Positions 34,883-47,290 of a stretch of DNA of 64,000 nucleotides are shown here, piece by piece; the stretch's first letter is position 1, and each line of letters begins with the position of its first letter. Source of the stretch: Saururus chinensis (lineage: Eukaryota > Streptophyta > Magnoliopsida > Piperales > Saururaceae); assembly GCA_035235625.1 (NCBI GenBank), contig CP141148.1:24243057-24307056 (forward strand), in the 5' to 3' direction. Made by a program: the position numbers and the translations under genes. Under the pieces are notes generated by a model, which saw nothing but the letters and a program-made list of their open reading frames with translations, searched no databases and was not told where the DNA came from.

Positions 34883-37800
34883 ATGGCGTCCCGTATGGTT
34901 GCTAGTGAACTTAGCAAAACTGAAAAGCTCAACTCCACCAACTACCTCACCTGGAAGAGGAGGATCAGACATATTCTTTTCCTAGATAACCTGACCCATG
35001 TTTTGGACCAATGTGCAGACCCGCTTACAGATTCCTCCACTCAGGCTCAGAAGAGAGCTTATGAAAAGTTTAAGGAGGAAGATGCCAAAGCAAGAACTAC
35101 CCTCCTTACATTCATGGAGCCAAACATTGAAATGCTTTTTGAAAAGCATAAGACTGCCAAGGAAATGATGGAGGTAGTAGCTAGGCGGTATGGAGAGCAC
35201 ACAGAGGCTCATATTAGGATGTTGCAGACCCGTTATCAGAACAGTCGCATGAGGGGAGGAGATAATGTGCTTGAGCATATTAACTCCATGTCCATCATTG
35301 CAAGTGATCTGGAGATCCTTGAGAACCCCATAAATAAGGGGATCCAAGTTTCAACTGTTCTGAATAGCCTCCCTAGGTCTTGGGAGAGTGTGGTTGTTGC
35401 ATTAAACATCTCTGATAAGAAACTCACAATGGATGATCTCACTGCTAAGCTTGGCTTAGAGTAGGAGAGGAGGAACCATGTGAGTGCTCTGAGTGCATCT
35501 GCCAACCTTGCCCAACATGGTGGCTCTAAGAAAGGTGGAGGAGGTGGTGGTCAAGGTCAGAGGAAGAAGAACTTTAAGAGAAAGGGCAAGAAACCTCAAG
35601 GTGGTGGGAAGGGCAACAATGACAACAAACCTAAAAGGGCTTGTTTTAAATGTGGTCAGATGGGTCATTTTAAAAACAACTGCCCTAATAGGGATCAGGG
35701 AGCTAGAAGCAAGACAAATTAGAAAGGGAAAGATATCATTTGCATGATTTCAGAGGTTTTGATTGCTAACTCTAATGAGAAGAGCTGGTGGCTGGATTCT
35801 GCAGCCACTAAGCATGTGGCTATGACTAGGGGTGACAGGATGACTGATCTGTCTCCAGGGCAGCACAAGATCTACATGGGGAACAACACATTTTGTGATG
35901 TGACTGCTACAGGTACCTACAGGATCCCTCTTCCTCGGGGGATGAACTTGGTGCTGACAGATGTCCTCTTTGCCCCTACTATCAGAAGGAATCTTATCTC
36001 AATTCCCCTCCTCACTAGTAAGGGGTTTGAGACTAGATTTAAGGGGTCAAAGGCAACAGTTGGCAAGAACAATAAAATTTTATTTACTGCTTCTTTTGTT
36101 GATTGTTTATTTAAGTTAGATGTAGCAGATGACTCTTCTATTAATGCAGTAGCTAAGTTTGATTATGTGGTGTGTTTGTCTGATGTTGATTCTTTGATGT
36201 GGCACTTGAGGCTTTGTTATGTGCATGTTAATAAATTACACAGAATGTCCAACATTAGACTCCTCCCTAAGTTATCTAGGGATATGCTTGTGTGTGAAGA
36301 CTGCTTGGCAGGCAAAATAAGTAGGCAGCCTTTCCCAAAGGGTAAGCGTGCCACAAACCTTTTAGAGGTCGTTCACTTAGACATATGTAGGCCTATGAAT
36401 GTACAAACCCATAGAGGGATGATGTATTTTATTACATTCATAGATGATTACTCTAGGTTTGGTTATATATACCTCCTAAAGCGTAAGTCTGAAGCCTTTG
36501 AAAAATTCAAAGAATTCAAGGCTGAAGTAGAGACTCAATTAGGTCGGTTAATTAAAGTCCTAAGAACGGACAAAGGTGGAGAATACACCTCTGATGAGTT
36601 TAAGGACTATTTCACCAACCTAGGAATTATACACCAATACACCTTACCCTATACTCCTCAGCAAAATGGAGTTGCTGAAAGGAGAAACAAAACCCTCTTA
36701 GATATGGTTAGATCCATGTTAAACCACTCAGAACTTGGAGTAAATTTTTGGGGTGCATTAGACACCGCTGTGTATGTGCTTAACCGTGTACCCACTAAAG
36801 CTGTTAAGGGAACACCTTATGAGTTATGGATAAGTAGATGTCCAAACTTAGGTCATCTTAGAGTGTGGGGGTCTAAGGCACATGTAAAAGTGTCTGACCA
36901 ACATAGAAGCAAACTAGACCCTAAAACAATAAAGTGTAACTTTATATGGTATAGTGAACACTCTAAGGGGTACAGGTTTGTAGTGCACCATATTGATGGG
37001 ACAGTGGGGGTTATTGAATCTAGGGATGCTTATTTTCTAAAAGAAGACTTAGACCCTAAAATTCCTAGTAAAAGAGTAGAACTGTTTGAAGTAGAAAAAG
37101 AACAAAACACTACTACTTCTACAGAGGTGGTTATAGGATCTGAACCTAGGGGAGTGTCTGAAGTAAGAGAGGTAAGAGATAGATGACCCTCGACCTTGTT
37201 GCGGGACTTCTATGCTATGTTAGGAGAGGATGAAGTAACAATAGATGAACCTTTATCTGATGATCCCTTGACCTTCGAGCAGGCAATGGATAGTCCAGAT
37301 TCCAAGGAATGACAATCAGCTATTCAAGAGGAAATGGATTTCATTATGAAGAACCAAGTCTGGGAAGTTGTTGACTTGCCCAGTGAAAGAAAGCCTATTG
37401 GCTATAAGTGGATCTTAAAGAAAAAGCTTAAGGCAGATGGGTCTATAGATAAATATAAAGCAAGACTGGTAGCTAAAGGTTTCAACCTAGTCAGGGGAAT
37501 TGACTTTAAGGAAACCTACTCACCTGTGACTAGATTTACATCTATTAAGTGTTTGTTGGCTATAGTGGCACAGTTAGACTTAGAGTTGCACTAAATGGAT
37601 GTAAAGACTGCCTTCCTAAATGATGATTTAGAGGAGGAGATTTACATGGAACAACCTGAGGGTTTTGTTTTTCCTGGAGAGGAACACAAGGTGTGTAAAT
37701 TCATAAAGTCTTTATATGGCTTTAAACAGTCTCCTAGGCTATGGTACTTCACTTTTTACAAGGTGATTAGTGAGTATGGCTTCATAGCAAATGAATGTGA

Positions 37801-38827
37801 TCATTGTGTCTACTCCTTTAAGGATGAAAGTAGATTTATGTTACTCTCTCTCTATGTAGATGATATCCTTTTGATGGGAAATGACTTGAGCTTGATAGTC
37901 AGTCTAAAGGTGTACCTCAAGACCCAGTTTGAAATGAAAGACATGGGTGAGGCCTCTTACATACTTGGTATGAAGATTGACAGAGATAGAAAAGCAAGGT
38001 TGCTTAGTATATCTCAAGAATCATACATAGAAAGCGTCTTGAAACGCTTCGGTGTGATTGGTTGGAAAGAAATAGAGTCCTCTATTTATAAGGGTACAAC
38101 TTTATCTAAAAGTCAGGCACCATCCTCTAATGAGGATAGACTCAAAATGGAGTCAGTGCCTTATGCACAGGCTATTGGCAGCTTAATGTATGCCATGACC
38201 TGTACTCGACCTGATTTGAGCTATGTTGTAGGGCTCTTGAGTAGATACCAGGCAAACCCAGGTATGGCTCACTGGCAAGCAGTGAAGCGAGTTTTTAGGT
38301 ACCTCCTGGGAACTAAAGGTATGAAACTCACATATCAGGCTGAGGAACTGTCATTGGCTGGGTATAGTGATTCAGACTATGCTGGGGACCCAAATGACAG
38401 GAAATCCACTGTTGGTTATGTCTTCATGTTTGGAGGCGGTGCTATAGCTTGGGCTAGTAAGAAGCAAAAGAGCGTAGCAAAGTCAACCATGGAAGCTGAA
38501 TTTTATGCATGCAGTTTAGCAGCTTTAGAAGCAGTGTGGATTAAAGACTTTCTAGCTAGGCTTAGGCTAGAGAGCTGGGTTGATTCTCCTGTCCAGATGT
38601 TTTGTGATAATCTGGCTACTGTGTCGACACTTAAAAATGGAGAAATCAACGCCAGAGGTAAACACATTGAAGTAAATTACTACTTTGTGTTTGACATGCT
38701 ACAGAAAGGAAAGTTGGTAGTAAACCATCTTCCTACTTTTGAGATGTTAGCAAATCCGTTAACTAAGGCCTTAACAACGGATCACTTTGTACGTCATGTT
38801 CATAGTATAGGACTTCGACAGGGCTAG
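34883..38827 (+). pseudogene. Copia gag-pol, one frame with five nonsense codons
   Basis: A single frame of about 1,315 codons, with no frameshift. Gag is at 34883-35680. Its zinc knuckle CFKCGQMGHFKNNC is intact at 35642-35683. The protease has D-S-A in place of D-S/T-G at 35795-35803. The integrase zinc-finger start is altered (WHLRLCYVH), but its DDE core is present (HLDICRP, LRTDKGGEY, NGVAERR). RT carries KARLVAKGF and an intact YVDD at 37853-37864. RNase H follows (YSDSDYAGD, KSTMEAEFYA) and the frame ends at the stop at 38825. In-frame stops lie at 35462 (TAG), 35720 (TAG), 37184 (TGA), 37310 (TGA) and 37592 (TAA). Each could arise by one C-to-T or G-to-A change. The element probably needs help in trans, if it moves at all. 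Confidence 0.93.
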
Positions 38828-38931
38828 GGCGCCAGCTCCTGTGGAGTTCAGTATGAACATTTTTTGCCTACAGGTTGGACTAAGGCAGAACTTGGTGCAT
38901 AAGTTATTGTCTGGTTCGTGGGCACTTCACC

Positions 38932-38942
38932 AAGGTGGGGGA
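38932..38942 (+). other. Polypurine tract
   Basis: AAGGTGGGGGA lies immediately before the 3' LTR and would prime plus-strand DNA synthesis. Confidence 0.85.
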
Positions 38943-39717
38943 TGTTGGGTTGTGGGTGTCGTACCCACTTATAATGGGAGAGTCTGGTTCCGGTTTGAGT
39001 GTTAAGTGAGAGGAGGATTTTAAGTGGGCCCAAATTCTATTTCAATTAAGATAGGGATGTGGGCTTAGGCAGTTATAAATTAAAACTGCTTCCCTCTTTT
39101 GATCACTTACGAAATAGATTTTGGTGGTCTCTCCCGGGACAGAAATATAGAAGGCTTCTTTGGCTTATTTCTTCTCTCCTAGAAAGAAAAACCAGAGAAT
39201 TCTTTCTTCTCTCTTCACATTCAACCCAACTAGAGCAAAAACGGTTTTTCCCTCTTCTCGTTGTTTGATTGGCAAACAAAGAAGACTACTCATTGTGGAA
39301 AATTGTGACAAGGCTCTTGCTCTTTTATTCTCTTTGATAATTGGTGATCAGCCTCATTCAAGCTAAATTATCCCAGCAATTTGGCTAAGGAATAAAGGGG
39401 TTTTCTCTTAATAGGAAGAGAAGAGATTCATCAAATAAAGAGGTAATTCTAATTCCCCTGTTTATATTTGATATATATATAAGAGGTTGTGCGTTCTTCT
39501 GGGTGCTTGGGCGCGTCCTTGGGGCTCAGCCCCTAAAGGTTAGTAGTATTTAATCTTTACTTTATTTTATATTAATTTAAAGTAATCTGAATTTACTACT
39601 ACTTATATGTGTTTATGTGTATATGCATGTAATTTGATTGAGAGGGACACAAAGGTGAAATTTTTGCACATCCACAAGGCCGGGCTCTCCACGAAGCTTC
39701 TACTGTGCCACCCAACA
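38943..39717 (+). repeat. 3' LTR of copia element
   Basis: 775 bases. Carries the 2-base extra TA in the TATATATA run near 39475 relative to the 5' LTR. Confidence 0.96.
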
Positions 39718-41290
39718 TAGGTATTAAACCCTAAAGTTTATATATTAGATATTGCCGTTAGAGTGCATCAAAAAGGCCAGGCAGCGATGAAGCGATTTAC
39801 CATATAAACATGTGGCAACTAATAATACAAGCATAGGAACAAGAGATAATAATGCCTTATAAAGTTCACTAAATAGTTGGACAAAAATAACTTAGTTAAC
39901 ACGAGCGTTGTAAACCACAATAAATTTGACCAATTTTTTTGTCATTTGTCTCTTATATTCATATACTTAATATTAGTAAATGTGCACATTCAATTAAATG
40001 GAAGAGTTTACTTTGTTCGTTGAATTTATATGTTCATTAAGACATGAAATTCGTAAAAAGTTAATGCATTTAAGTCGTAATGAATAAAGTCATGGTCTAC
40101 TCAACAAATTTAATGATATGTAGATTTTTTGTTCATAATTTAAATAAGTTACAAAAGCTAGTCTAACCTTGACCTTAATTGTATTGTTCTTCGTCAATAA
40201 TCGATAAAGAACAACTATTCTAATCTTTAATCTTTTGGAAGAGTTTGATTGTCATTGTCAGCTACTTTTTTTACACTTCCTATTTAGTAGTTTAAGTAAT
40301 GTCAATATTTATATTGAACAAAAAAATGTCAAAAGAAATAGAAGGAGAAGAGATTGATTGATTTGTTAATTTTTATGTATCTTTTACCTTAATGAATCTT
40401 GGACATTGATGTACACCAAGTTGAGTAGAAAGTCTTTTACCTAATTTATTTTTTTTATAGTTTTGAGAACAAACAAGAAAAGATTCCACAAAATTCTTTC
40501 CACGATAGGTTAAAACCCTTCTTCATTGGATGTATGCTTTTCTTTAAATGAGATTTTTTACATATGCAAAGTCAATGAAGTTTAAAAGTGATTTCTAGAA
40601 CATTGGTACTCCTACATTTGTTGTTTTACCTTTATTTTGTGCAATTCATCTGCTATAAACCCAAGTACCCTTTGTCCTTCTCTATTGAAAATTGAAATCT
40701 ATATTTTATTGTTACATCTGTCACCAATGTTTACTAGAAAAAGAAACTTATAAATTTTGAAAAAAGTATGAAATATTTAAGTATTAAGAAAAAAATTATG
40801 ATAAAATAATATTTTATACTCATGGACTTTCTCAAGTGGGGAAACATAGCATTTGATATAGAGGTCTAATATTTTTTTGTAACATTTTGAACAGGCAATA
40901 TACCATATTTCTTGTTCCAAATTGATTGCAATGATCCAATCTTTTACTTTATGGTATTGATTCTTCATTAAAATTTTTATCAATTATAATTTTATTAGTA
41001 ACATAGATAAAGTACTCACAATATGATATAAAATGGAACTTCAACAATGTAACACTCAAGAATTTTTTAAATTCTTTATACTTGGCCACATATAAATAAA
41101 TGAGTTTGGCTCTTACGTTTTCTTGGTCAATAAAATTCTCAATACCTAGAGTTTAGGTATAAAACTTTGTTATCAAAATGTAGAGAGAAAGAGCTTTGTA
41201 GAGCTTCTAAGAGCACGCAAATTGAAGTTCGGATGATGATCCACCTTGCAGTCGAAGTCCACAAAAAAGCTGGTGAGGGTGGATGGTCTC
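39718..41290 (+). repeat. Dispersed repeat R, copy B, right part
   Basis: Continues from 33179. Colinear with copy D (47291-48718) to GGGTGGATGGTCTC and with copy C to 63241. At 39796-39804 it carries the single TTTACCATA that is duplicated around the Mutator-like element in copy C. No coding frame. Confidence 0.8.
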
Positions 41291-42016
41291 GTTGTAGGTT
41301 ATCTTCCCTTCTCTATATTAATCAATCCACATTAGCAACAAATCTCTCATTTGCCTCCTGAACCTGACTCCTTGCTCGAAACATTATCATCTACACATTA
41401 ATTAGACAAATCTAGATTTTTTTTACTACCCATAACCATACCAATCACCATTTCATTAACTGGACCATTACAAATAGATAAGTATTCAGAGTTTAATATC
41501 CATATAATTGACCAAGCATATCACTAGATTACTCCTAACCCTAATACTTCAACAGGTAAGAAATTAAGAGTCCTAGATTCTCCTACGTAGAAATTTGTTT
41601 TGAGGCGAAAATGATAAAATCTTAATCACTACATGCATTCATGATTATTCTAATTATCAATCAAACCTAAAATCACGCAAGAAATGCACAAAATTTTTAC
41701 ATGAAAAACCCAAACTAGGGTAAAAAACCTCGACATCTACTCTTAGCCTAAAATCAATGCACTAGTAAGACTTTATATAACACAAATAAACCATCAGCCT
41801 CTTGTGAAGACTCTAATACAATTGCTCTATATTTAGATCTCCCTCTTCTTTTGTTGTTGTTCTTCAAGTCTTCTTTCATCGAGTCTTGAAGCTTTTTTCC
41901 TCCTTACTTTGCCTTCATTTTCTTCTAGGCTCTATAATCAAGTTCCTCTTAATATGACTTTAGACTTGACTTTTCAATCTCCCATTGAACTTGGTTGACT
42001 CTCTCTTAAGATTTTT
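41291..42016. other. Unassigned DNA, no gene seen
   Basis: AT-rich. 41660-41760 (ATTTTTACATGAAAAACCCAAAC and GGTAAAAAACC) resembles a motif common in plant retroelement flanks, but I cannot assign it. Confidence 0.3.
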
Positions 42017-42796
42017 GTATAGTAGATCGACACACTAAGAGTGTACATTTTCTATCACTGAAAAAGACACACTCTTTCAATTCTTTGGCAAGGATATATA
42101 TAAAGGAAGTTATGAGTTGACATGGAGTGCCATTGTCGATCATCTCATAGCAAGATAGTTGATTTACTTTATAGTTTTTACAGGGACTTTAGTAAGAATT
42201 AGGTGCCAACCTAAAGTTCAGTAGAACTTTCTACCCACAAATGGATGGTCAGTCATAGAGGACGATTCCAAGAGTAGAAGTTGTTGCGTGATTGTACAAT
42301 GGATTATAGATAGCACCGACATGTTGGAGTGAAGTAGGAGAGTATAAGATGGTGAAGTTTGAGTTATTATAGCACTATGCAGATAAGGTGAAGCTCATAT
42401 GAGTGCACAAGTAAAGCGTGCTAGGACCGTTTGTAATCTTGGACAACTTAGAGCTGGTGTCTTATAGACCGACTTTTGCCCCCACAGCTTGATGGTGTTC
42501 ATAACGCATTCCATGTGTCCATGCTTTAGAAGTATGTGCAAGATTCTTAACTTGTCCTTGATTAGATTTAATTTGTTCTCAAAGTCATGTTTATCTCTTA
42601 AGGAAAGACTGATCATAACTTGTATCATAAAGAACAGATTCGTCGAATAAAAAGGATTCAACTACAGAAAGCGCTATGCCAACACCACTGTTGAAGGAAG
42701 CGACTTGGATGTTAGAAAGTGAAATGATGAAGAAGTGCCTTAAACTTTTTGGTGAAGGAAGGGTGCAAATTTTGGAGATGAAATTTCTTTAAGGTG
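42017..42796 (+). pseudogene. Ty3/gypsy integrase 3' end, broken
   Basis: Only the end of pol remains. In one or other frame one reads TKSVHF, LARIYIKEV, GVPLSIIS, FYPQMDGQS (usually YHPQTDGQSER), then LPPQLDGVHNAFHVSML, EATWMLESEM and a stop just before the LTR. This is the catalytic-core end and C-terminal region of a chromovirus-like gypsy integrase. Many stops and frame changes; gag, protease and RT are missing, cut off near 42016. Confidence 0.8.
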
Positions 42797-42803
42797 GGTA
42801 TAT

Positions 42804-45800
42804 TGTAATGACCGTAAATTTTTAGTATGAGTTTGTACCTCTAATAAAGATGATATTATATTTTTTGTTAATTTGAAATTTTTTAAAGGTATTTATTCAG
42901 TCATATTTCTAGGGACTTGATAGAGCTATGAAAAATGAGTGTAACGAGCCTTGAACCGCACAAATCAGACTTTAGGGTCGAAAGTTACGAACTCGAGAAG
43001 CATGTCACATGGGCGGGCCCCACTTAAAAAGTGTAGATAATCTACCCATGTGGGTTCCAATTTTATAGGGCTCATTGATGCGAGCCTAACAGTACTAAGA
43101 ACACACGAATACGAGTTTGGGAGAGAAAATTATGCTCATTTAAAGATTTTGATTATTTTGAAAAAAATGAAAATTAAAAATGGTGTCAGCCGTGAACGGC
43201 AGGCCCGCGTGATGTGTGGAGCTCGTACGACATGCGTGGAGCCCTGCACGACGTGAGGCAGCATGTGCCACGCACGCGGGGCGGCCTGTAAGATCTATAT
43301 GTTTTACAGTTTTTTTATTGTCATTTTTTAATTTTTTGTTTAATTTTGATTTTTTTACAGGTGGTTTAAGCATGATTTTCTTTTGTTCATTTTTTAATTT
43401 TAGTGGGAAACATTAGTGCCTACCTTAATCTACTAAGAGTCACACTAATTAGTATCATTTTTGCTATTTTATTCCTTAATTAATAAAGTGGATCATACTT
43501 TTGGGACCCATGTCCATCTCGGGCGGTGTGCCAATCCCTACGGCCGCCAACCATCTTTTGATTCTTCTAAATAGGCTTGGGGTTGGTTAATATCGGTTTT
43601 GAAGTCTAACGCACACATATGGGTTCACTTAAGGCTTATTGGGTCAATTTCCTAGCCCAGTAAGTGTTTTTTAGCCCAATGAGCCACTTACGATAAAAAG
43701 CAAACCCTAGCCCTTTTTTATTTTATGATAAAAAGTAAACCCTAGCCCTTTCTTATTCTTGGAAGGGTTGAGATTTGGGAAAGGCTAGGGCTCTAACCCC
43801 ATTCCCAAAGAAGAAATCTCATCCTTAAGTAAAATTTTCTTAATCATTAATTTGTTCTTTAAATTTTACCTTAATAATCCCATATTTCACCTTTTCTATC
43901 AAGTCTAATCTTTTATCTTGATTTGAAAATCCTACATCTTGTGATTTTCATTTTTGACACAGGAGAGTCTTAGATCTACCTTCTATTAAGAGTTTTAGAG
44001 TCTATTTTAGTGGGAAAGTTGGATTTTTGCTTAGGGCTAATGAACCCTTAATTTATTGAGTAGAGATTCTTTGAGTTTTAGAAGAGAATTAAGGGTCTAC
44101 AATCTCGTTTAAGGTAAGGGGTTTTAATTTGAAAATGTTTTCTTGCATTTAGCATTATGTTTGCGGGTGAAATCATATTTTTGAAAAATGAATATGACCT
44201 AAATCGTTTTTAGTTTCTATTTTGGATTAACGACTACGTTTTGGATACTTTTACTTTGTTTTATTTTCAATTTTTTTCTGATAGTATATTATCATGTCTA
44301 GATTATATTAAAAAAATTTTAGATTTTTTTAAAATAATATGTATTTATTATATTTTTCCGTGTGTAAATACATGTTTAGAGATGAAAGTGTATGATTTTT
44401 GGTTCATTACTTTTATGATAGATTGATATATGTGTTATGATTTTGTTTTAAAATTTCAAATCATTTGGAGAACAATAAGTGAATGACAGTCATAAATTTG
44501 GAGGTCCACAATTTTGGCAAAATTGCACAATCTCATTAATTAAATTACGAAAATCACTTTTTATACTTATTGTTATAAGATATTTATTTGTGTTATAATT
44601 TAATTAAGACTATGAAGTATGTTTTTTATAAATTTTCACATTGATTAGAGTTTATTTATTACTTTTCCCAAAATGAACAAGTTGCATGTTGTGATTATGT
44701 TAAAACATCTATTTAAGCTATAGAATGAGGATATGTGAGTATATGCTTAATGTTACGTGGGATTTTGATGATTTCTTCATAATTAATTCATGTTACGGGT
44801 AGAATATGATCATGTTGAAGTATGAATGCCTACACACATGCTAAACTAATTATGTATGATCCATGTCTCATATATTTTAGCTTAATTATGAACATAACTA
44901 TATATGTTTAAGCTTACTATGATGCCCTACTTGTCTTAAAGTCATATTTTCAATTATTGTTAATATTTACTCCATGACTCTAGTAGCTTATGATCATAAG
45001 AGAGTATGAATGCTTGTCCATATTACAATAATTACATTGTATTTCACATGTTTTAACTCAACTATGAGCACGACCATGTATGTATATTTTTACTCATGCT
45101 TATGTGACTTTATTTGTCACGAATAGACCATGTTTCATGCATAATAGGATTGATTTATGTATGTTTACGTATGTTTGCATTCATTAAACTTGCTTACATA
45201 TGTACCATGTTGCATACATAATGAGAATAACTTATTAAGCCAAGGTTTTCGTGTTTAATCATAATTAATCTATGGATGTCATAGTTTTCCGAATTATCCA
45301 CATCAAAGGTTTATCAAATTGATTTTATATCCAAAAGGGTGGGGTTTTACGTTACTTGGATGTGGTTTTACATCCCTTTGAGGGTGGGTTTCCTCCTTGG
45401 GTGAAAAGAGTGGATTTGCTATAACAAGATAATTGATCGTGACTTTCAGGACTTGAGAATTTAGGCTGGTATGTTTGTGTGCACTGGCCTATTAGGAGGC
45501 ACTTATGGTTTACAGAATTTACCCAAACTGCTTTGGTATTCCTTTTAGGAATTTAGACTTCTTTATTTAAGGATTTCCTAGGTTAGCGGGTCTTCTTATG
45601 CTTTAGTTAGGGTGAGTAGGATTATTTTCTTGATTATGATACATTCATCATGATATTTATGTATGTTGTATATGAATTATAATGTTCATTGACATAAGTT
45701 ATGTAGGAACAATGATGCTTATATTTATACAGGTTGTGTATTGAATGATAATACTTGAACATGTAGGATGAATGTGGATAGTTATACTTAAACATATAAG

Positions 45801-46493
45801 ATGAATAAGGATTAGTATACTTGATTATGCAAGTTGTGTATGAAATTATAATGCTTGTTAATGCAAAATGTGAATGGAATATGAGATTTGAATGAATGTA
45901 GAGGTTGTACGTATGTGATTACGAAATATGATTGAGATCCTAATGCACATGTGTTGTTTATGGATGTGTGATGCATGAATGAGATAATTTTCATAGCTTG
46001 AAAGCATGTGGTGTTAATGTGAGTCTATGTTTTATTTAAAAACCCATATTGAGTTGAGCTTACCACTTTTTGTGTTGTTTTTATTTTGGGGTTGTATACT
46101 TGTCCTATGCAGGTGCTTAAGATGAGTTATTTTACAAACATGATGATGAGTAGATGCATGCTAAGAGGGGGCTAGTTATTTTGGGATGATATAAACCCAT
46201 GTTATGACATATGTAGGACTTCTTTACTTTTCATGTTTTGGATAGCCTTTTGATGGCTTAGACATGATGTAACATTTTAGGCTTGTGATTATTATGATTA
46301 GAAGATTATGTGGGTAATGTGTTGGACTAAGATTGCTTTAATTATTTTTTTTATCTTCTCCAAATTGCTTTTGCACAAAGGGCACATCTTTGTACTTTGA
46401 CCTAATCATTAGGGTTAGTTTTTATGCTTTGTCGTGTCTTGTTGTATCTCCTGAACTGGCCTCAAGTTAAAGGGGGTGTGATGGGGCATGACA
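42804..46493 (+). repeat. Long gypsy LTR (3' LTR of the pol relic)
   Basis: It begins TGTAATGACCG directly after the pol end and a purine-rich AAGGTGGG. A plausible end is GGGGCATGACA at 46493, giving about 3.7 kb, long but seen in some plant gypsy lineages. It may be composite. The early part (42890-43230) recurs at 25936-26280, and the last 1.3 kb recurs at 50217. No coding frame. Confidence 0.55.
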
Positions 46494-46555
46494 GACTTGC
46501 AATGCGCTATGTGCTGTTCCGTGCACCATGTGGCACACAAAACCGCCTCAAAACG
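45213..46555 (+). repeat. 1.34-kb direct repeat, copy 1
   Basis: Colinear with 50217-51564 at about 95% identity over the part compared by eye (45695-45955). It spans the LTR end and about 60 bases beyond (GTGCTGTTCCG, CACCATGTG), so the shared unit is larger than the LTR alone. Confidence 0.85.
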
Positions 46556-47290
46556 CTATTTAATAGTGGGTAATGTCTATGAATGAGAAGTTCGTCATAC
46601 AATGAATTTGTTGAATTTTACATGGTATGATGGGTATGTATAGCGGATGGGAGTTGGTTGTAAAGCTGGAAGTATTATGCCTACCACCTATTCGAAGAAA
46701 TAATGGAACTATGAGTAATTGTAGGTGCCTAATTTGCTGGTCAAGTTTACAATATTATATATGGTCCAAGTTGTGGTGAGCCTATTTTGACAAAAAAATC
46801 TTTTTGCCTACCAAAGCAAGATAGAGAAAGATAGTATGATATCAAGGGGCTGAGAAATGGGTGGGCCATTTAGATGATCACCCAATTTTATTTTTTTGAT
46901 TATATGAAAGAAATAAGGAGTGTTGTTTATCTTTTTATCTTCTTTTTTACTTTTTAGATTATGTAGGTCTCTGGTTAATATCATTTTTGTGGGTTATGAA
47001 TATTACATAGTATCAAGGGGCTTATAAATGAGTACTATGCATTAAACTTCTATTTTTATTATCTTATTGTAGACTGGTGACTTATTATTACTTATCTAAC
47101 TGTGATTTGGGGAATAAAATTTTATATCTTATATTTAGAGGAAAGTTGGATTCTCTCATGTATTCTGAAAACCAAGGATTTTGGTTTACATTATGAAATT
47201 GGGCATATGAAATACATGATTTTGGTTTGTACTTTGAAATCGAGAATTTGAAATGCTGCAATCTAAAATACAGAACGACTAACACCATGT
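46556..47290. other. Unassigned DNA, no gene seen
   Basis: AT-rich with no recognisable family. It ends where repeat R copy D begins. Confidence 0.3.

Larger units (their letters stand above)
33180..39717 (+). mobile_element. Complete Ty1/copia LTR retrotransposon
   Basis: 6538 bases, flanked by the perfect 5-bp target duplication TAGGT (33175-33179 and 39718-39722). The LTR ends are TGTTGGG...CCCAACA. The internal part has a Met-initiator-type primer-binding site, a single gag-pol frame and a polypurine tract. The LTRs differ at about 21 positions plus one 2-base gap over about 773 bases (about 2.7%), so it is fairly young. It sits in repeat R, whose copy at 21712-21730 shows the uninterrupted site. 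Confidence 0.97.

Noticed and set aside
34982-35668. Antisense frames over the copia gag
   Set aside because: Opposite-strand shadows of a recognised gag gene.
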